Source of the DNA: Marsupella aquatica
Lineage: Eukaryota > Marchantiophyta
Assembly: GCA_973895155.1 (NCBI GenBank)
Contig: OZ316896.1
Coordinates: forward strand, 15,810,001-15,874,000
Length of the DNA: 64,000 nt
Direction: 5' to 3'
This document shows positions 37,909 through 53,279 of this stretch, one piece after another (the stretch's first letter is position 1; each line of letters starts with the position of its first letter). Under the pieces are notes generated by a model, which saw only the letters and a program-made list of their open reading frames with translations, made no database searches and had not been told where the DNA came from. The translations under genes and the position numbers were made by a program.

Positions 37909-39825
37909 ACGATGTGAGTCACAAATTGCTCAGGCCATCCTCCAGGTCAAGGGAATGGCCCTTGAACGCAGAATCTCAGGCTAATTTGCATGACTCTTAC
38001 CTAGAACAGCTCTCACTACCCACTACAAAAAATAGAGATTTCCCCCTAAATCTGCCAAATCCTTATCTAAGTAAGAGGGATAATTTATTACCAAATCTAT
38101 CTGTTCTTAACTTAAGAGATCAAACTATTCACATAATTGCGTGAAATAATTGAACTAGTTCGTACAGAGGGGAGAAGGTGCCACTCACACTCCTCCAAAA
38201 GATATACTTAATGGACCTCCAAACACAACTTTTTTACTTAACCGGCCAAACCATGCAGAATTCACCTGATGTACCCAAACATGCACTTTTTTACCTAACC
38301 GACCAAAACATGCAGATTCCCTTCCAATGGACCTCTGAGCCCACTTCATATAACAATGTTCTTGTGAAAGAGTTCACCACACAATCCAGGCTGATTGAAT
38401 AACTGTAGGATACCATGGTTGGGCCTGTGTAGTAATGCCTACGACAACTATGCAGTGCATGGATCACACAAGTGCGAAGTGCGTAGCCTCTGGCCGCAAT
38501 GAACCACAAGGCTTTCTAGTCTAGTTGAATACAACATGGTTGATTGTATTCCAACTATAAATAAACTAACGAGCTTGCGACAACATCAAAATATGTGATC
38601 GTTGTTGTGACCTGGCCTCTAAACTTTTTAGAATATATTGTGGCTATAGTGTTTAAGATATGACAAAAACAGAAAAATGCGTGTCCAGGATTGTCTGGGA
38701 TTCAATGTTCATAGTAGAAAAACATATTTCCCTCGGCTTCACAATTCAAAGATGCTAGATGCTGAAGCCTGCCCAAATGGACAAAACCATGCCATAGTCT
38801 GAAACATAAAAGTAAGATTGTATGTGTACACGATGCATGTTGTGTGCATAGTTCACACTTAGGAAAAATATTAGACCATGTCAACTTTACAAAGACGCTT
38901 GGCTCCAAAGCCTGCCCAAATGGAAAAAACCACATAATATTCAACATAGGAGTAAGATTGTGATGTATACACAATGCATGTTGTATGCCCAGTTCACAAT
39001 TAGAGAAAAAATCAAGGTATACACATATTAATTTTGATTTTATCCTCCATTTTACCCTAAACCCTAAGTCCTATAAAATATATAACACATTTTGTATACA
39101 TTAATGTCCATGTTTACAAAATCTAATTGCTGCATTCTGTATTGTGTTGTGTATACATTACTGTCAATGTATACCAGATCTAATTGACATGCTATGTAGC
39201 ATGGCAAATGGTTCACTTGACACTGCAGTCTATGTATGCATTGTATATAATGGCAACACATTGGCTCATTCGGCACTGTAATCCTAGTCAATGGCATTTG
39301 ATGACACTCTCGAACACCAAAGAATAGTAGACCATGCTGTATTTTATAGTGACATTCACGAGTTTTAAGGACTTCACATTGCTTTAGAAGAACATCTGAC
39401 ATGAAATGATACCTCTGGTGGCCCCGGGTCCACGGGCAAAAATATACATCCTTGGGTTCGTTAAGTAAGAAAATTGCATGTGGAGGTCCATTAAGCACGT
39501 ATCTCCACTCCTCCCCCAATATGAGAAAACAAATGGTTGGTCCGGTCTTGTGTTGAACCCACTTGTATGATTTACTTCCCTCAACTCTGATTCCTGGAAA
39601 GCCGAGCTCAAGATTTGTCCCTATCGTACATGAAATGTGCTGACTGTGCATACTGTACCGGACATGTTTCCCATACTCTCATCGATAAGTTATCAAGTGA
39701 AAGACAACACTTGCTGACCCTGAGAAAAATAAAGAGATATAGACATAGGAATGAAGGGGCTGGATGACCACCAATATATTCCTTGAAAATGACAAAAATT
39801 TGAACACCGCAATGATGGAAAGAAG

Positions 39826-39990
39826 GATCTGGTAAAAGGGGAAAAGGAGTAACATGGCCGCCAAGGATATACAGTAGTTTGTTGACAAGGCATGGTCAAA
39901 TTTGTAGGGGATCTGGTAAAAGGGGAAAAGGAGTAACATGGCCGCCAAGCATATACAGTAGTTTGTTGACAAGGCATGGTCAAATTTGGA
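39826..39990. repeat. 84-bp tandem duplication
   Basis: Two adjacent copies start GATCTGGTAAAAGGGG (39826 and 39910) and run through GACAAGGCATGGTCAAATTTG. They differ at a few positions such as AAGGATATAC versus AAGCATATAC. The copies create a repetitive open frame on the minus strand that is not a gene. Confidence 0.92.
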
Positions 39991-40034
39991 GTAGTCCGTT
40001 CCAAGGTAAATTTTAAGGTTTTTTCTTTTAGCCA

Positions 40035-40450
40035 TAGAGGCAAATGTATATTCTGTGAAGGAGAAGATGCTACAAAGATTCTTGCAAATTTGCCTAAATT
40101 AAAGCATAGCCTATAGATCTCACAAGACTTAAAATATTACTATCTAATTCTGGCTGGTATGAACACGTTCTTTTGGCTTAGGCTGAATGACAGTGACACC
40201 ATTACAGGGGTAAGGGCAAGGTTCCATGGTGGGAGGTTGAGGAGTAGGATTGTACTCCAACGATCTTGTAACTGATGATATTGCAACTTTAACTACTAAG
40301 TTACAGTGGGTGGGGGACATATACGAGTATGGATAACCAGCACATTCTGGTTAGTGGGGCCTGCGCCTATTAAAGAAGGAAAACGTGACAAAGTTTAGCT
40401 TAAAGGACTTTTCAGTTAGGAAGAATTTGGCAATGTTTTGCCATTGATTA
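40035..40450 (+). repeat. CCAGTG-ended repeat family, second copy
   Basis: Shares with 32397-32680 the blocks AGGAGAAGATGCTACAAAGA, AGATCTC, TCTAATTCTGGCT and a terminal part around TTTGGCAATGTTTTGCCA. It contains an additional internal ~150 bp around 40190-40350. The ends are too degraded to place exactly. Confidence 0.45.
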
Positions 40451-41023
40451 CAAAAAATACCGGTCTCTTTTCCTCAAACAAATAAAACTTTTAAATAGGG
40501 AGTTTCAGGGATGGGTTCCAATTTATTGTGCCCGTGTTGAACTTCTTCTTATTAAATTTGTTTTTTTTTTTAATAAGGAGAAATCTCCTTTGAGAAGGCT
40601 GCACAAATTACTTCCGTCTTAAAGTTTCTTGTCTCGAAACGATTTTTTTTTTTTTATATTACATTTTTTAATTACATTAATTTTTTTAGTCTTTGGCAAC
40701 AGACAAGATAAAAGCATCAGGCTGGACTAAGTTGAATGTGCTGCATGCAGGGAGGCAAAGTTCAAAGAAACTATTTATAAAGTCAAAGAAACCACCCCTG
40801 AAGCAAACATGCCCAAGGGAAAACCACGTCCTTCACGGGCACAAAGGTCAAGACCGAATGTAAGGAATACAGCGAAGAAAGGAGACTGAGGACCAGAATG
40901 TTATAAATGCCCTAAATGTACCCAGGAAAAAAGTCAATCAATCCCCTCCTTCTTAAAGGGGAACGTCAACCTGCCCAACTGGATTGAGGAGAAACACTCA
41001 ACATCATATTTTTTTGTAACTTT

Positions 41024-41357
41024 TTATATACTACTGATCATCATGTACAGGTAAGCCATTGAGGACCATAACAGTAACAACATTTGAACAGGAGGGAGAC
41101 ACCTGTCTATTATGCAAAAACAATTGAGATACAAATGAACTGTGTCAATCTGCCCTACTTGGTTCCAATCCTGGGATTGCAAGGCATTGTTTATATACTA
41201 CTGATCATCATGTACAGGTAAGCCATTGAGGGTCATAACAATAACAACATTTGAACAGGAGAGAGACACCCGTCCATTATGCAAAAACAATTGAGATACA
41301 AATGAACTGTGTCAATCTGCCCTACTTGGTTCCAATCCTGGGATTGCAAGGCATTGT
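41024..41357. repeat. 167-bp tandem duplication
   Basis: Two nearly identical copies start TTATATACTACTGATCATC at 41024 and 41191 and end CTGGGATTGCAAGGCATTGTT. Only a handful of differences are visible (e.g. GAGGACCATAACAG versus GAGGGTCATAACAA), so this is a recent event. Confidence 0.93.
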
Positions 41358-42711
41358 TGCAGGAGGGTGCAAAATACTGTTAGTTGAAAGGCCTTTCAAC
41401 TTAAACTGCCACTAGCCATAAAAGGGGGAAGAGTCCAAGGTTTCCCTCTTTTTCCCATTTCATTCATTTTCTCCTCTACGATGCAATTTTGCTCCACAAA
41501 TTCAGGAAAACAATACTATAAATGGTGAAACCTGGTGGATCCAGGTTTGTCATGGGTAGTGGCGGTTTAAAAACCCATTATGACTTCTTTTGCATTTTCC
41601 CCCTTGCCACCCGCTACTTGCTTTCCTATGTTAGGAGAAGTAACTAGTGCAGCAGCTGTATAACTTTGAGCAAGGGAGAGGAGGTCACCCTCTGTAGTTT
41701 TTACAATTATTCTCAGAATTTGATACAATTTGCAAATGGAGGGTGAGTGAAGTTTAGAGGGAGGGGTAAATGGAAAACAACTCTTAAAGGAGTTCTATGG
41801 GCAGGTGCTATTAGGAGCCTCAAACTTGCTAGAGTGGGCCTTTTTCCAGCAGCCAAAACTTTGTGGTCAGGGTTAGAGCTGAGGATGCGTGGGGCTCCAT
41901 ATTTGGCTCCTGCTGTTTGTGGGTGATCAATTGATCATTCTGGTGACCATAGTGAGAGCTTACCGAAGGAGTTTAACCTTATTTGCTTATTAGAGTGCAG
42001 GGTAATCCTTACTCCCTACCCCCTTGAATTATATACCCCCACCCCCCACATGACGATAATTAATGATGCCCTCTCATTGGGTCCAAGAGTGTTGGAACAC
42101 GGTCTATTCCTCACCCTTCCAGCCATGCAACCTTGCTCTTTTACCCCTGTAGTTGGTGTCACTATTTCATTTAGTCACACCTGCCAAAAGGGCAAAAACT
42201 TTGATTATTACCCTGGTTCATACCCCCTGCCCCCACCTTCATGGAACCTTGGTCTTAATTAGCCGCCCTCTCCCATCCGTCGTCCTGATGAGCGCAAAGC
42301 TCACGCCCTCGAATTGAATGTTCGTATTACAGTCAACGAGGTCTGGTCCAGATACTCTAGGCGTCTCCCGAGAGGAATTCCGTCGATCGATGTTCGAGTT
42401 CAGTCCGGAGGAAAAGGTGGAAGAGGATTGTCGGACAAGGCGAAGGCTGAGCGTAAACAACCCACATTAATTTCCAATCCTTGTGGCCGCCTAAACCTTG
42501 ACTGGTTGAGGGTGGAGGAGAAACCTTGACTGGTACTGCAGAGGAGGGCGAAGCAGGAAGTTGGGGAATTTGGCAGAAAGAAATTCTGATTTTGGGACCC
42601 CTGATTTTTGAGTTTCGGCGGGGAATTGCATCCGTAACAAGGACTACGGAGGTTAACATCCTTGCTCTCTCTCTTTCGTTGTTCTAGCCTTGTGAAGGTT
42701 AAATGCGATCC

Positions 42712-42752
42712 GCTGTGCTGTGCTGTGCTGTGTTGTGCTGTGCTGTGCCGTG
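42712..42752. repeat. GCTGT microsatellite upstream of NEMF
   Basis: About eight units of the pentamer GCTGT, with two imperfect units, lie ~0.8 kb before the NEMF start codon. Likely length-polymorphic; no function inferred. Confidence 0.9.
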
Positions 42753-43576
42753 AGGAGTTTGTTTTGAGATCATCACATCGACCATTGCTCAGCCTGTCCT
42801 CCATTACTATTTGCTATGTGTCTCAAGCTAGGGCGCACTGCCAATTTCTCTCTAAAGGCATCCATTACATGAAAAGTGGTTTATTGCTTCAAGCTTTACT
42901 GGACCGAATTGTTTCTTAGTTTGTTTGATCAATCAGCAGATATAGATGTCAAGCGGCAGAGAGTTGGGCATCGAGGAGGTTTCGGTGAACAGGAGGAAGG
43001 AGGAGCTCTATGGCGAAGGTACGATTCTCAACACCTAAATGGCTTCGAATCCAACGTTGAAATTTATTTGACCCTCGGGAGGAGAGCTCACAGATGATGG
43101 CTGAGTGTAAATGTTGGGGGTATGTGTATTCCATGCATCGACTGTTGCACTGTCCTGGAAATGAGTTTGAACTGGATGGTGCTATGCAGCCTTCAGCTTC
43201 TCATTTCCCTATGGTCTCCGTCGCTCGGTATCTCTATCTGTTCTGCTCCGTCTTGTTTCGTTTTGCACTACTGAGAGAAAGAAAAGTGGGATGAGAAATG
43301 TCATTGTGTGGATTGCAATTGTAACGTGAATGGATATTTAGAAAGTAGGATGAAAATGTTCTGAAGCCCTAACTGGCAAACTGCTGCCAGATTTTTAGAA
43401 GCCATTTCGAGCTTGTAAGTTGGCGGGAGATTGGAAGGAGTGAAGCAAAGCGCTACAGTTGCAACTGGAGGAATAGGTGGAGGGAGGGGTTTAAGGTCTA
43501 GAAGTGAATTGGAAGTGAGTGAACTGCGGTAAACTCTAGACTAGGAAAGCACGACCGTAAACAAAGGGAGGCAAAA

Positions 43577-46500
43577 ATGGTGAAGCTTCGGATGACAACA
43601 GTGGATGTGGCAGCAGAAGTGCGGTGCCTGCGAAAGCTCATTGGGTTTCGGTGTGCTAACATCTACGACCTCTCACCCAAGACTTATGTAATAAAGTTCG
43701 CCAAAAGCAGTGGTGTTGCAGAATCCGGTGAGAGTGAGAAAGCCCTAGTCCTGCTTGAGAGTGGAGTTCGATTGCACACAACTGAATTTGCCCGGGACAA
43801 AAGCTCGACTCCTTCTGGGTTCACTTTGAAGCTTAGGAAATACTTGCGGACTCAACGGCTGGAAGATGTTCGACAGCTTGGGATTGATCGTGTTGTGGAC
43901 TTCCAGTTTGGACTTGGAGAGACGGCACACCACGTCATGCTTGAGCTGTACGCTCAAGGGAATTTGGTCGTGACAGATGCCAACTATAATATACTCCAAA
44001 TTCTCCGGACTTGGAAGGATGAGGAGAAAGGTCTTTCAATGATGGTCCATCAACGATACCCCGTTGACTCTTGTCGTCTGCTTCAGAGAACGAATGCGGA
44101 GAAGCTGGATGCCTTATTCAGAGCACAAAGTGCTCCCCAGTTAGAAGGGTCGGAGAAACCTGGAACTGGCAGTGTAGACCAGGATGGTAAAAAGGTGAAG
44201 GCTAAGTGGGGAAAGGACGCTGAAGGCAAAGGATCCAAAGGTTCAGCTCAAGAGACAGCGGAGAGTGGAAATAAGGTGGTGGGAGGGAGAGCAACACTTA
44301 AGGGTATCCTTGGAGAAGGCTTGGGTTATGGACCAATTCTGATTGAGCATATTATCCTGGATGCCGCTCTGCAACCCAATATGCAGATTGCTGGTGATGG
44401 CACGTCTCCAAGGATTGCTGCTGATGACTTAAAAGCTTTAGTAGCAGCAGTGACGAGGTTTGAAGATTGGTTAGAATCCGTTGTAGGGGGAGAGTTGATG
44501 CCCGAGGGTTATATCTTCATGCAGAAATTAACTATTGGAAAGAAGCAATCATTGCTCAGTGACATGAAACCAAACTCGGAGAAGGTACAGGTTTATGATG
44601 AGTTTTACCCTCTTGTTCTAAAGCAGCTAGAGGAACGAGACCATAGGAAATTTGAAACTTTTGATGCTGCTATGGACGAATTTTTCAGCAAGGTTGAAGG
44701 ACAACGTGCCCAGCAGCAACGAAAAGCACAGGAAGATGCAGCTCTCAGTAAACTTGAAAAAATCCGAGCCGATCAAACTAATCGTGTGAAGGCACTGGAG
44801 AAAGAAGTGGACCAATCGGTTCGCATGGCAGAGTTGATAGAGTACAATCTTGACGACGTGGATGCGGCGATTTTGGCTGTTCGCACTGCTCTCGCCGGTG
44901 GTATGGACTGGAAGGATCTTGAGCGAATGATTAAGGAGGAGAAGAAAGCTGGGAATCCTGTTGCTGGTCTGATTCACAGCTTGCGCCTGGAGACCAATCA
45001 AATTACACTTTTGCTAAGCAACAACCTCGATGATATGGACGACGAGGAAAAAACCAGACCTGTAGACAAGGTTGTAGTTGATTTGTCGTTATCTGCACAT
45101 GCCAATGCTAGGTACTGGTTTGAGACTAAGAAGAGACATGCCACAAAGCAGGAGAAGACTTTGGCTGCTCACGAGAAGGCATTCAAAGCTGCGGAGAAGA
45201 AGACGCAGCACGGTCTTGCACAGGCAAAGACCGTGGCAGCAATTACACATATACGTAAGGTGCACTGGTTTGAGAAGTTTAACTGGTTCATAAGCAGTGA
45301 GAATTTCCTTGTGATAAGTGGTCGTGATGCCCAGCAAAATGAACTTCTTGTGAAACGTTACATGAAGAAAGGGGATTTGTATGTCCATGCTGATCTTCAT
45401 GGAGCTTCCAGCACTATTATCAAGAATCGCGATCAAAATCATCCAATACCTCCTCTTACAATCAATCAGGCTGGTTGTTTCACAATGTGCCGTAGTCAGG
45501 CATGGGACTCGAAGATTGTGACCAGTGCGTGGTGGGTGGAGGCACATCAGGTGACTAAGACAGCTCCAACTGGTGAATATCTGACTGTGGGCAGCTTCAT
45601 GGTCAGGGGGAAAAAGAATTTCCTGCCTCCGAATCCTCTTGTCATGGGTTACGGGTTTTTGTTCCGCCTGGATGACAGTTCCATTGCTGTCCACCTTAAT
45701 GAACGTCAAGTTCGAGGTGACGATGATGATGAGGGTTATGAAGATTCAGTTATTGATGGTGACAGTCTGCAAAGGGAAATGTCAGTTGATTCTCAGGAAG
45801 AGGAAGGTGACAGTGACTCTACAAGTCAGAATCCAGAAACAAATGACATTCTCAGTGAGGCCATCACAACTTCACAGGAAAACACTGAGGAGGGTCCCGA
45901 GTCTCCTCAGAATACGTCAGCAATACAGGATGATGATACCATTGTTGAAACTGCTGATATTTCTGAGCTCGACGGTTTACTCGACAAAGCTCTTGAAGTC
46001 CGTTCGGCTCCCAGAGCAGTTAAGGGGAGTAGCAAGTATGCTGTTGAAGACCTTTCAACTAATGATGGTGATTCACATGATCGTATTTTTGATCTTCTAA
46101 ATGTCGCAAAGGGAGTCCAAAGAGAGAAACCATATGTTTCAAAGGCGGAAAGAAGGAAATTGAAAAAGGGAGGGAAACAAAAACCGACAGATGATGTAGA
46201 AGAGGAAGTGATAGGCAGCAATGAGATGCAAGAGATGCAAGAGACGCAACAAATCAGTAATGAACCTGACGAAGCAAATGCAACAGCCGAGGAAGAAAAG
46301 GGTGCGGAGCTTGGAGGTAATAAGCCTGGTCGTGGCCGAAAAGGAAAACTCAAAAAGATTAAGGAAAAGTATGCTGAACAAGATGAGGAGGAGCGTCAAC
46401 TGCGGATGGAGCTTCTTGCCTCGGCCGGGCGGAAAGAGTCCAAAAAGGCTGTTGCGAATGATAAAGATACCAAGGGTACCAATAAAGCACCGATCAAAAA

Positions 46501-47179
46501 GGATGCAAAGGTAGAATTGGAGGTGGGGGGGAAAGTGTGCTACAAGTGTAAAAGAGCTGGCCATATTGCAAGGGATTGCCCATTTACTACAGATGAGGAT
46601 ACGACTAAGGATGAAACATCAACAGATGCAGCAGAGAGTGGAACGTTGATCACTGATCAAATCCAAGAGCTCAAAGTTGATGTTGCACCTGTGGTTCAGG
46701 GAAGCCAACAGCAGCAGGTCCCAAACAAGACAGGAAAGACAGACGGTCTTAGTAGGAGGGCAAATGCAAAAGCAGCAAAGAATGAGATCGCAGCTATCAT
46801 GGCAGAAGAGAATGTAGTGGAATTAGATGACGATGAGAAGGAGAAACTTACCGAGCTTGATTCGCTTACTGGGAAACCTCTTCCTAGTGATGTGCTTCTT
46901 TATGCTGTACCCGTGTGTGGGCCATACACTGCACTTCAAGGATTCAAGTACCGTGTGAAGCTTACTCCTGGAACTGCAAAGCGGGGCAAAGCTGCAAAGA
47001 CGGCAGTTGAAGTCCTCACTCGTATACCAGGAGTGACTGCACGTGAAAAGGAACTCATGAAAGCAGTGATTGATCCAGAGCTAGTGGCTTGCATGATGGG
47101 GAATGCAAAGGTGACAGCTCCTGGTCTCTCAAAATTGAAGCAAACCAAGAAAAAGGCTAAAAAAGTACCTGCCTTGTGA
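43577..47179 (+). CDS. NEMF: NEMF/Rqc2-like ribosome-associated quality-control factor, single exon
   Basis: NEMF/Rqc2 binds stalled 60S subunits carrying peptidyl-tRNA, recruits the Listerin E3 ligase and elongates nascent chains with C-terminal tails. This is one uninterrupted frame of 1200 codons; human and Arabidopsis homologues are about 1080 aa. Domains in order: NFACT-N (1 to ~350), starting MVKLRMTTVDVAAEV; coiled-coil middle (~370-550); NFACT-R (~555-665), with FEKFNWFISSENFLVISGRD, HADLHGASS, VTSAWWVEAHQV and RGKKNFLPPNPL; an acidic then Lys-rich linker (~680-980); a CCHC zinc knuckle at ~988-1001 (CYKCKRAGHIARDC); and NFACT-C (~1100-1190), with YAVPVCGPYTALQ. Residues equivalent to yeast Rqc2 D9, D98 and R99, required for tailing, are present as D10 and D104-R105 (GIDRVV). 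The start Met matches family starts (MVK..M). It has no intron, unlike its neighbours. TATA box and polyA signal were not evident. Confidence 0.97.
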   Translation: MVKLRMTTVDVAAEVRCLRKLIGFRCANIYDLSPKTYVIKFAKSSGVAESGESEKALVLLESGVRLHTTEFARDKSSTPSGFTLKLRKYLRTQRLEDVRQLGIDRVVDFQFGLGETAHHVMLELYAQGNLVVTDANYNILQILRTWKDEEKGLSMMVHQRYPVDSCRLLQRTNAEKLDALFRAQSAPQLEGSEKPGTGSVDQDGKKVKAKWGKDAEGKGSKGSAQETAESGNKVVGGRATLKGILGEGLGYGPILIEHIILDAALQPNMQIAGDGTSPRIAADDLKALVAAVTRFEDWLESVVGGELMPEGYIFMQKLTIGKKQSLLSDMKPNSEKVQVYDEFYPLVLKQLEERDHRKFETFDAAMDEFFSKVEGQRAQQQRKAQEDAALSKLEKIRADQTNRVKALEKEVDQSVRMAELIEYNLDDVDAAILAVRTALAGGMDWKDLERMIKEEKKAGNPVAGLIHSLRLETNQITLLLSNNLDDMDDEEKTRPVDKVVVDLSLSAHANARYWFETKKRHATKQEKTLAAHEKAFKAAEKKTQHGLAQAKTVAAITHIRKVHWFEKFNWFISSENFLVISGRDAQQNELLVKRYMKKGDLYVHADLHGASSTIIKNRDQNHPIPPLTINQAGCFTMCRSQAWDSKIVTSAWWVEAHQVTKTAPTGEYLTVGSFMVRGKKNFLPPNPLVMGYGFLFRLDDSSIAVHLNERQVRGDDDDEGYEDSVIDGDSLQREMSVDSQEEEGDSDSTSQNPETNDILSEAITTSQENTEEGPESPQNTSAIQDDDTIVETADISELDGLLDKALEVRSAPRAVKGSSKYAVEDLSTNDGDSHDRIFDLLNVAKGVQREKPYVSKAERRKLKKGGKQKPTDDVEEEVIGSNEMQEMQETQQISNEPDEANATAEEEKGAELGGNKPGRGRKGKLKKIKEKYAEQDEEERQLRMELLASAGRKESKKAVANDKDTKGTNKAPIKKDAKVELEVGGKVCYKCKRAGHIARDCPFTTDEDTTKDETSTDAAESGTLITDQIQELKVDVAPVVQGSQQQQVPNKTGKTDGLSRRANAKAAKNEIAAIMAEENVVELDDDEKEKLTELDSLTGKPLPSDVLLYAVPVCGPYTALQGFKYRVKLTPGTAKRGKAAKTAVEVLTRIPGVTAREKELMKAVIDPELVACMMGNAKVTAPGLSKLKQTKKKAKKVPAL

Positions 47180-48010
47180 ACCAGTGCATTTAATTTCTCA
47201 AACAACGATATCCTCATCTCCTGCGAAAGGTTTGGCCGCATGCGGAAGGTTTGGCCGCATGCAGATATTGTGGGACGTGGAACTAGTTAGGTCGAGAAAC
47301 TGTGACCGCCTTCATCTTTAGTTACTCGGAAGTATTGGATTGAATAGGTTGGGTCCGTAGGATTACATTCGACCTAAAGATTGGGGGTCCATTCTTATTG
47401 TTTGTAGCAATGAAATGCAGCATTCATGATCACCATCTTCACAGTACCCAGATCAGTAGAGGCTTCCCTCTTGTCATAATGATAGCTGAAATAGACTCCA
47501 CAGTACCACAGCTCTTTTATCTCGGTGTCGATAAGTGAGGTCAGCAGTTTCCAAAAGGAGAATGAGGAACATATGCTTTGAACCAGATTTTATTTTGGCA
47601 TATATGCAAGACTAACAGCAAAGCTAAGGTCAATCTGTACCCTTGGAACTACTACTATCGGAGCTTTTGAAGGCTTGCATTTGATGGAAAGTGGAGGCTA
47701 GCAAAGCTCGTTTATTATCTTCTTTGAACGGAGCAAAGCGATGCAACAGAAAAGGATCAACCAATGACTACACAAATGCCTCTAAAGCTGAGGCGGAGAA
47801 CGGTTGTTTGTTCGGGAGATTCTCTTTAAAAAGAGGTCACGACGTACATCACCTGTCACGCAATTTCACACACAACACTCTCTTTAAGTAAACACCTTGA
47901 GTCAAACGGAAACCACCCTGAAGTCTCTACTCGGTACAAGAGTTCCGAACAAGAGAAGGGTGTTCCCATAAACGGAGCGTTCAGGTGTTTAGGCTAATTT
48001 AGGTTAATCG

Positions 48011-48190
48011 TCCAATTGAGTTGATGGTGGACAGGCCCAGTGTTTAGGCTGTGATTGAGATGGTAAGATACATGGTGAGATACTACTCTCCAATTAAGAT
48101 GATGGTTGGTGGGCTGGCAGAGTTAAGGCTGTGATGCAGATGGGAGATACATGATGAGATACTACTCTCCAATTGAGATGATGGTGGGCA
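48011..48190. repeat. ~78-bp tandem repeat, about 2.3 copies
   Basis: Units start TCCAATTGAG or TCCAATTAAG at 48011, 48089 and 48168, each followed by ATGATGGT..GGGC, then AGGCTGTGAT and GAGATACTACTC. Copies are moderately diverged. Confidence 0.85.
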
Positions 48191-48225
48191 TTGTTAAACA
48201 GTCTGCGCGCAGCTATGTCCACTTG

Positions 48226-48436
48226 TGTCACAAAACTCATGGTGACAGTGACAACCATTTGCACTTCAGATGTCCACGAAAACTCATGGTGATTTAACCG
48301 TTTCCACTTCAGAAGGAGTGCTACAAAACTCAAGGTGACAACTTCAGATGTCCATGAGAACTCATGATGATTTAACCATTTGCACTTCAGAAAGAGTGTT
48401 ACAAAACTCATGGTGACAACCATTTGCACTTCAGGA
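48226..48436. repeat. Degenerate repeat with ACAAAACTCATGGTGA and TTTGCACTTCAG motifs
   Basis: The blocks ACAAAACTCA.GGTGACAA, CTTCAGATGTCCA.GA and TGATTTAACC.TTT.CACTTCAG alternate across 210 bp, in the pattern of a decayed composite tandem repeat. Confidence 0.7.
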
Positions 48437-49388
48437 GGGAATCAAGTAGTTACACCAACTGTTTCATGTCCAAGTAGTTCACGACAGGCTCAAAAAACAA
48501 AAACAATCTCACCTGGCCAATTAACAGGCACACCTCCTATTCGATCAATTACAGAGAACTTACACATTTCCAAGAGGCCAACTTTCACGGGGTGGCCAGG
48601 AACAAAGGCTACATTCCCCGGACAGCGTTCGTGACTGTAAAGAGCAAAGCATTTCCGAAGAGGCGAGGCCCATCGCCAGTAACAAAAACTCCAGTCCCCC
48701 GAAAACCTTACGTGACTGTAAAGAACAAATCATTCCAAGATGAGGATGTCTGATGTGTCATTATAGCCGAACTGCCAGTCACTGATCCTTTTGACAGTAT
48801 TCCTCATATGCAACATCACAAGACACAGAAAAGGTAGGATCCGACTCTTGTAAATGCAAGCATCAGGGACACATCTTTGTTTGCCCCCAGCACCTACATA
48901 TTCTCAGGAAGAGATAAGGGACCATGTCTTTGTCTGTATTTAGGCCTTGACCAATGCTCGTTAGGAGTGTTCTGATACTTTTAAGTATCAATTAACAACA
49001 CAACAATCTTGCACAGCAATCTAACGCCAAAACAATTGGGGGCCAGAGAGCAGATTGAATTCCAATCATATCCTAGTCATAGTGCTACAATTGCTGCATA
49101 CAACGACCCAAAGAGGGTTTGCCATCTGCAGAAAGGTCATATCTAGAATAGAAACATGTTCATGAGTAGAAAGAACGAAGCCAAATGCTCAAACCATCAC
49201 CCCTCAACACCTGGAGGTGCTTGCATTAATTGAACTTGGATGAACAATTGTGCCCAAAATCGAGACGAATGAGGCTGCCAAAACAAGCCTCATCCAGTGA
49301 CACTCGTATTCTTCAATTACCAGAACGATTCGACACCGTACCCATGTCTGGATGTACCAATGGACACAAGAATCGGTACCATCCTGCG

Positions 49389-52695
<3,307 letters not shown>

Positions 52696-53279
52696 CGCGT
52701 CAATCAGAGCCAAAACCGAGCGGACCCGACACGATCCGACTGCGCTTGGCGGCTGAAAGGTGCACTAAAGCTGAGCCCAAAGCATACCACACTGACGACC
52801 AAATGAAAGAAACCAATTCTTCCAAACCAAAGTACACAGCTTCTCCAGTCTAATCGTTCGTCTAAAGACTGCAAATATCCAACCCCACCAAGGCAACGAA
52901 TCTCTACTCCTCCCGAACCAAAATCCTCCGCCAAAGCTCACAGAACGCCGACGAGCAGTCTCAGCGTCTGGAGGGTGAGTGTGAGAGCAATCCGAGCACT
53001 GGAGTGCAGCAACGAAGAAACCCTAACGAACCCTCCCCTCCCTTCCTTCGCCTGCCTGTACAGTAGTCTTCTTTGCTCACTACTCCAGTCAGCAGTCACA
53101 GAAACACAAGGTGAGAGGGCGATGCCGCAAAGCAGACGCGGAGAGAGTCGAGTGAGTCGAGTCGTGGAGGAAGCGCCGAAAAGCATATCAGTAGTACAGT
53201 GGTACTAAACAAGGGTACAGCACACAATATCGAACAAGACCGTTGCTGGCGGCTGGTAAAAGAGTTAATTATTATTAGG

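Larger units (their letters stand above)
29816..43576. other. 13.8-kb repeat-rich spacer between RMR and NEMF genes
   Basis: No supported gene. 29.8-31.2 kb is the probable RMR promoter and upstream region, GC-moderate, with CTCTG and CCCTG simple repeats (30550-30610) and a (CT)n tract at 31006-31024. 31.2-42 kb is AT-rich and built from mobile and tandem repeats listed separately. 42.2-43.57 kb is the upstream region of the NEMF gene, moderately GC-rich, possibly containing its 5' UTR and a GCTGT microsatellite. Longer ORFs at 33437-33919 and 36364-37053 come from low-complexity Lys- and Gly-rich sequence and are not credible genes. Confidence 0.6.
47180..49388. other. Spacer between convergent NEMF and PRMT10 genes
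   Basis: NEMF reads rightward and PRMT10 leftward, so both 3' UTRs lie here. A ~19-bp direct repeat (GAAGGTTTGGCCGCATGC) sits just after the NEMF stop, near 47226-47262. The middle holds tandem repeats at 48011-48190 and 48226-48436. A ~60-codon open stretch with a possible acceptor at ~48551-48752 (two similar blocks, AFVTVKSKAF and PYVTVKNKSF) could be a small exon, but I found no partner exons. Confidence 0.55.

Noticed and set aside
39679-40043. Two overlapping ~117-codon minus-strand ORFs with internal repeats
   Set aside because: Produced by the 84-bp tandem duplication, whose length is a multiple of three; not a gene.
45089-45709. 206-codon antisense frame inside the NEMF gene
   Set aside because: Shadow of a strongly coding exon on the other strand, with no family resemblance.
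48551-48752. Possible small exon with repeated FVTVKSKAF / YVTVKNKSF blocks
   Set aside because: About 60 codons with one plausible acceptor, but no start, upstream exon or family; kept only as a remark in the spacer entry.
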